NCBI GenBank assembly: GCA_028691595.1
Contig: JAQUZA010000120.1
Location: 1 to 8,472, forward strand
Length of the DNA: 8,472 nucleotides
Source of the DNA: Candidatus Rifleibacteriota bacterium
Lineage (GTDB): Bacteria; Muiribacteriota; Ozemobacteria; Ozemobacterales; Ozemobacteraceae
Direction of reading: 5' to 3'
The notes beneath the pieces were generated by a model that saw only the letters and a list, made by a program, of their open reading frames with translations, made no database searches and was not told the DNA's origin. Shown here one piece after another: positions 5,282 through 8,472 of the stretch. The translations under genes were made by a program, and so were the position numbers. The stretch's first letter is position 1, and the number at the start of each line of letters is the position of its first letter.

Positions 5282-7603
5282 TTACTGATTGTCTGTTTTT
5301 ACAGGTTTGCGCATGGCAAAGTAAGCGAGAGTTGCACACAAGGCCAGAAAAGCCATTACAGCTCGTGACTGGCTGCCTGCAGCTTCGCCGCCAACTTCAA
5401 TCTGGCCATCGGCTGCCGAAAGATACGCCAGATCCCATTTGCCAAGCTCAACGGTCTTCTCAACAACATTCCCGTTGATTGTGGCTTTAACGCTGATTAT
5501 CTGGGTTTTGGCCCTTTGCAGCTCATCATTCAAAGCAGAAATTTCAGCAGTCTTTGCTTCAAGTGCTGCAGTGTCTGGTGGTGTGACGGCCTGCAGGCTG
5601 CGTTGAGCAATTTTAGCCTGCGATATTTTTTCGACGATATCGTCAGTTGCCGGGAACACAGCCGGGGAAACCTTATGATATTTCCCTGCAATGGGTTGCC
5701 CGTTGATTTCGACGTTACTGAGCTGAGTAGAGGCGATATGAATGCCTGGTTTGTTGATTCCTTCAAGCAGCCCCGGGCTCTTTTCGGCAATACCCATGAG
5801 AACCATGATGAAAACACCTGTTAAAGCCGCGCCGGCGATCAGACCCGACGAATAAAGCACCCCGGTTTCGCGTTTTTCTTCAAGATCAGGGTCAGAGGTA
5901 CGTTTTTCAAGAACCCAGCGTATTATGCCACCGGCCATGATCGGAACCGAAAGCGACAGGGGCAGATACAGACCAACTGCAAAAGCGAGAGAGTTGATAC
6001 CGAGGAGTTCGACTCCCAGGGCGATGAACATGCCGCTGATTACGAGGTTCCAGGGCAGATTGCCACCTATGACACCATCGACAACCAGTTTCATCAGGTT
6101 TGCCTGCGGGGCCGGCAATTCGCCGGTTGTAATGGCATCTTTAAGCAGATACATAACAAAACCCATGGTCAGGCCCGAAGAAATTACACCGATGAATTCA
6201 CCGATCTGCTGATACCTGGGGGTTGCCCCGATAAGAAAGCCTGTTTTAAGATCCTGAGAAGTATCACCGGCTATGGCGGCGGCGATACAAACAAAGGCTC
6301 CAACTGTCAAAACGGCAATTTTCACGTTTGGCATATCGGCCATGCCGGCAAGAATGAAGATCAGGCAGGTCAGAAGCAGGGTTGCTATGGTCATGCCCGA
6401 AATAGGGTTTGAAGAAGAGCCAAGCAAACCGACAATGCGTGAAGATACGGTTACGAAAAAGAAACCGAAGACGACAATCAGAATGCCGGCAATCGCTGAC
6501 ATGCTGAATGAGTGAAAAATCGACATATTGAGAAAGATAGTGGCTACGGCAGCAAGAAACAGAGCACCACCAATAATTATGCTCATTGGCAGATCCTGAT
6601 CAGTTCTCAGTGTGGCAGTATCGCCGGAGTTTTTGCCAAGCTGTGAAAAACCGGCTTTGAAACTTGAAAGAATGACCGGAATCGATTTAATCAGTGAGAA
6701 GATACCCGCAAAAGCCACGCCGCCGGCCCCGATATAACGAATGTAACGTGACCAGATCTGACCCGGCCCCATGTCTTTAATCAGGTTGCTGACTTCAGGG
6801 TAAATAGGTGAGGCGCAATGCTCACCAAACAGGCAGATCAGCGGAATCAGAACCAGCCAGCCTACTATACCACCGCTCAGCATTATGGCAGAAATCTGGG
6901 GCCCGATAATATAGCCGACACCAAGCAGTTCGGGGGTTACTTCCGCACCAATCTCAGCACCTTTGAACCCGGGTATGTGAGATGCCGGTTCTTTGCTCCA
7001 GAGACCAAAGAGGCGGTTGTGCATCAATGCCTGATAAAGAGCTCCGATTCCCATGCCCTGAAAAAGAGTTTTTGCTTTTGAAATATCGCCCTGACCTGCA
7101 ACCAGAACTTCGGCGCAGGCGGTTCCTTCGGGGTATGGCAGCTTTCCGTGCTCCTGAACGATCAGATAACGACGTAGCGGTATCATGAACAGCACGCCGA
7201 TCGCGCCGCCGGTTATGGCCATTACCGTAATCTCGAGCTTTGAGGGCTCGAGACCCCAGATAAAAAAGGCCGGAATGGTGAAAATTACACCTGCGGCCAA
7301 TGATTCGCCCGCAGAGCCAACGGTTTGAACGATGTTGGTTTCGAGAATGGTTCCCTGTTTAAAAAAGATGCGGAAAATGGCCACTGCCATTACCGCTGCC
7401 GGAATCGAAGCAGATACGGTGAGGCCGACCTTGAGGCCAAGATAAGCATTGGCGGCCCCAAAAACCGAACCGATGATCATGCCGATCACCACAGCCTTCA
7501 AGGTAAACTCAAGCGGGGTTTCATTGGCTGGTATGAAGCTTGGATAGTCTTTGCCGTCTATCTCTTCATAAGCCTTGGGCGACAGTCTGTCTTTCTGACT
7601 CAT
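5282..7603 (-). CDS. OPT-family oligopeptide (or metal-chelate) transporter
   Basis: The 773-residue product is a polytopic inner-membrane transporter of the oligopeptide transporter (OPT) superfamily, bacterial branch. Hallmarks are NAYLGLKVGLTVSASIPAA (about 52-70), NIVQTVGSAGESLAAG (90-105), LPYPEGTACAEVL (155-167), SSSNPISGMTI (396-406) and AGDTSQDLKTGFLIGATP (445-462). Many hydrophobic segments run from residue 35 to 605, with a last one at about 747-764. The family carries oligopeptides or metal-chelate compounds by secondary transport; the substrate cannot be read here. ATG 7603 is chosen because AGGAG (7613-7609) lies 5 nt upstream; an in-frame ATG at 7660 would add 19 residues and overlap the promoter. 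Between the last two membrane segments lies a polar insert of about 135 residues (610-745) with a heptad-like helical stretch (655-705). It is transcribed alone. Confidence 0.93.
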   Translation of the reverse strand: MSQKDRLSPKAYEEIDGKDYPSFIPANETPLEFTLKAVVIGMIIGSVFGAANAYLGLKVGLTVSASIPAAVMAVAIFRIFFKQGTILETNIVQTVGSAGESLAAGVIFTIPAFFIWGLEPSKLEITVMAITGGAIGVLFMIPLRRYLIVQEHGKLPYPEGTACAEVLVAGQGDISKAKTLFQGMGIGALYQALMHNRLFGLWSKEPASHIPGFKGAEIGAEVTPELLGVGYIIGPQISAIMLSGGIVGWLVLIPLICLFGEHCASPIYPEVSNLIKDMGPGQIWSRYIRYIGAGGVAFAGIFSLIKSIPVILSSFKAGFSQLGKNSGDTATLRTDQDLPMSIIIGGALFLAAVATIFLNMSIFHSFSMSAIAGILIVVFGFFFVTVSSRIVGLLGSSSNPISGMTIATLLLTCLIFILAGMADMPNVKIAVLTVGAFVCIAAAIAGDTSQDLKTGFLIGATPRYQQIGEFIGVISSGLTMGFVMYLLKDAITTGELPAPQANLMKLVVDGVIGGNLPWNLVISGMFIALGVELLGINSLAFAVGLYLPLSLSVPIMAGGIIRWVLEKRTSDPDLEEKRETGVLYSSGLIAGAALTGVFIMVLMGIAEKSPGLLEGINKPGIHIASTQLSNVEINGQPIAGKYHKVSPAVFPATDDIVEKISQAKIAQRSLQAVTPPDTAALEAKTAEISALNDELQRAKTQIISVKATINGNVVEKTVELGKWDLAYLSAADGQIEVGGEAAGSQSRAVMAFLALCATLAYFAMRKPVKTDNQ

Positions 7604-7631
7604 AAACTCTCCTCTGTTTAGCTTAGGCGTA

Positions 7632-7660
7632 AAAATACCACAGCCCTGCTGCCGGTGCAA
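7632..7660 (-). promoter_or_regulatory. Promoter of the OPT transporter gene
   Basis: On the minus strand TTGCAC (7660-7655) and TATTTT (7637-7632) are separated by exactly 17 nt. A TG one base before the -10 box makes it an extended -10 element. Transcription would start near 7625, about 22 nt before the ATG, keeping the AGGAG site within the leader. It lies just downstream of the pdxT terminator, so the transporter is an independent unit. Confidence 0.6.
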
Positions 7661-7668
7661 TCAAAGAA

Positions 7669-7703
7669 GGCAAAGAACCGGCACTCATGGCTGGTTCTTT
7701 GCC
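7669..7703 (-). terminator. Intrinsic terminator of the pdxS-pdxT operon
   Basis: GGCAAAGAACC (7669-7679) pairs perfectly with GGTTCTTTGCC (7693-7703). The stem can be lengthened by a G-U and two G-C pairs in the loop. On the minus strand the hairpin is followed by the moderately U-rich TTCTTTGATT. It lies about 40 nt after the pdxT stop. The U-tract is imperfect, so some readthrough into the transporter gene is possible. Confidence 0.65.
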
Positions 7704-7743
7704 TGGAGATTTCAGATTATCTGTTTCTGCCCTCTGATTTCGA

Positions 7744-8343
7744 CTATTTGGGTATTTTTGCCCCAGTGGCAGCGGCTTCTCTTACCATCTTTACAAAGTA
7801 GGCCATGACACGCTGGTCTGGGGTAAGCTCAGGGTGAAAAGCGCAGGCGAGCAGCAAGTTCTGCCGGGCCATGACGATGCGGCCCTCGTGCTCACACAAT
7901 ACCTCAACCCCTTCACTGACTTCAGAAATGTGGGGAGCTCTGATAAACACACCCGGAAAGCTTCTGCCAATATCTTTTATATTTAGAGAGGCTTCAAAAC
8001 TGTTCACCTGGCGGCCATAAGAATTGCGTTCGACAACTACATCCATTATGCCCAGGTGGCTGGTATCGCTGCCAGAAATGGTTCGGGCCAGAAGAATCAG
8101 ACCGGCACAGGTTCCAAAAACCGGCTTATCGTGCATGGCAAACTGCTTGAGAGGCTTGAGCATATTGTATGTATCAATCAGCCGGCGCATGGTGGTGCTT
8201 TCTCCACCGGGCAGAATCAGACCGTCAAGCTGACCGAGATCTTCAGCAGATTTGACCAGAACAGCTTCGGCACCACACCTTTTCACCGAAACCGCGTGCT
8301 CGCGGACGGCACCCTGAAGGGCGAGAATTCCGATTTTTAGCAT
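7744..8343 (-). CDS. pdxT: Pyridoxal 5'-phosphate synthase glutaminase subunit PdxT
   Basis: The 199-residue protein is a class I (triad) glutamine amidotransferase of the SNO/PdxT family. It hydrolyses glutamine and passes ammonia to PdxS, which makes PLP from ribose 5-phosphate and glyceraldehyde 3-phosphate in the cytoplasm. Visible landmarks are IGILALQGAVREH at the N-terminus, the oxyanion motif LPGGEST (44-50), the nucleophile Cys79 in FGTCAGL, and the His170/Glu172 pair in FHPELT. These match the catalytic positions of the Bacillus subtilis enzyme, and the length is normal for the family. The ATG at 8343 lies 7 nt after the pdxS stop. The nearest GAGG is about 14 nt upstream, inside pdxS, so translational coupling to pdxS is likely. 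Confidence 0.97.
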   Translation of the reverse strand: MLKIGILALQGAVREHAVSVKRCGAEAVLVKSAEDLGQLDGLILPGGESTTMRRLIDTYNMLKPLKQFAMHDKPVFGTCAGLILLARTISGSDTSHLGIMDVVVERNSYGRQVNSFEASLNIKDIGRSFPGVFIRAPHISEVSEGVEVLCEHEGRIVMARQNLLLACAFHPELTPDQRVMAYFVKMVREAAATGAKIPK

Positions 8344-8350
8344 CTGATCG

Positions 8351-8472
8351 TTACCAGCCTCTATCCTGCATGCGGTCTGCCGGGGCCAGAGACGAGATTT
8401 CCAGGCCGGTCATCGCGCCGCCAAGGCCCTTTGATATCTCTGCCAGCAGCTTGTAGTCTTTGTAGTTGGTGG
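8351..8472 (-). CDS. pdxS: Pyridoxal 5'-phosphate synthase lyase subunit PdxS, C-terminal fragment
   Basis: Only the last 39 codons are inside the window; the gene runs off the right edge. They encode a sequence that includes KLLAEISKGLGGAMTGLEIS and ends in RMQDRGW. This is the characteristic PdxS (SNZ/YaaD) C-terminus, which in B. subtilis also ends RMQ-RGW. PdxS is the (beta/alpha)8-barrel subunit that builds PLP with ammonia supplied by PdxT; its flexible C-terminal tail takes part in closing the active site. It is directly upstream of pdxT with a 7-nt gap, the usual operon order. The catalytic lysines are outside the window. Confidence 0.95.
   Translation of the reverse strand, partial: TNYKDYKLLAEISKGLGGAMTGLEISSLAPADRMQDRGW

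Noticed and set aside
5516..7621. Several plus-strand frames of 68-102 codons antisense to the OPT transporter
   Set aside because: The minus-strand protein carries clear family motifs throughout; the antisense frames have none and lack RBS sites.
1..8472. CRISPR array, tRNA, rRNA, insertion sequence or phage attachment site
   Set aside because: No regularly spaced direct repeats, no cloverleaf or transposase-like frame, and no terminal inverted repeats with target duplication were seen on either strand.

Overview
The window is bacterial DNA of roughly balanced base composition. Its genes have standard Shine-Dalgarno sites and sigma70-like promoters, and two of them begin with Sec-type signal peptides. 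The presence of pdxS and pdxT shows a host that makes pyridoxal phosphate by the DXP-independent route, which argues against enteric-type gammaproteobacteria. The large secreted protein, built of eukaryote-like lectin and cytoskeletal folds, would fit a deep-branching Gram-negative or a myxobacterium-like lineage. Nothing here fixes the species, and I do not name one.

Layout. Bases 1-60 (minus) hold the first 20 codons of a ribbon-helix-helix antitoxin-like gene, with a near-consensus promoter and RBS. Bases 150-912 (plus) hold two small ORFs with unsatisfactory starts, one NTF2-like and one unknown; they look like decayed or frameshifted genes. Bases 931-1130 carry a mini-gene for a short secreted peptide, whose RBS lies inside a long inverted repeat. 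A 16/18 palindrome and a good promoter (1209-1249) precede the main gene, 1326-5219 (plus). It encodes a 1297-residue exported mosaic: two fascin-like beta-trefoils, a Vps62-like region, a three-copy jacalin-like beta-prism, an acidic linker, an unassigned beta-rich region and an Ala-rich amphipathic helical tail. A perfect 19-bp bidirectional terminator (5231-5274) separates it from the convergent gene for an OPT-family transporter (5282-7603, minus). Further right, also on the minus strand, is the pdxS-pdxT operon: complete pdxT (7744-8343) and the 3' end of pdxS (8351 to the edge), with its own terminator at 7669-7703.

How the genes relate. PdxT and PdxS form the PLP synthase. The OPT transporter is a separate unit with its own promoter and no evident link to PLP. 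The mosaic protein stands alone between its own promoter and terminator, so its function must be read from its domains: binding to glycans or surfaces through the N-terminal half, with the C-terminal half unexplained. It is the most novel item in the window. Its upstream neighbourhood (broken small ORFs, a small secreted peptide, an antitoxin-like gene) looks like an accessory region, while the right half is ordinary metabolic and transport sequence.
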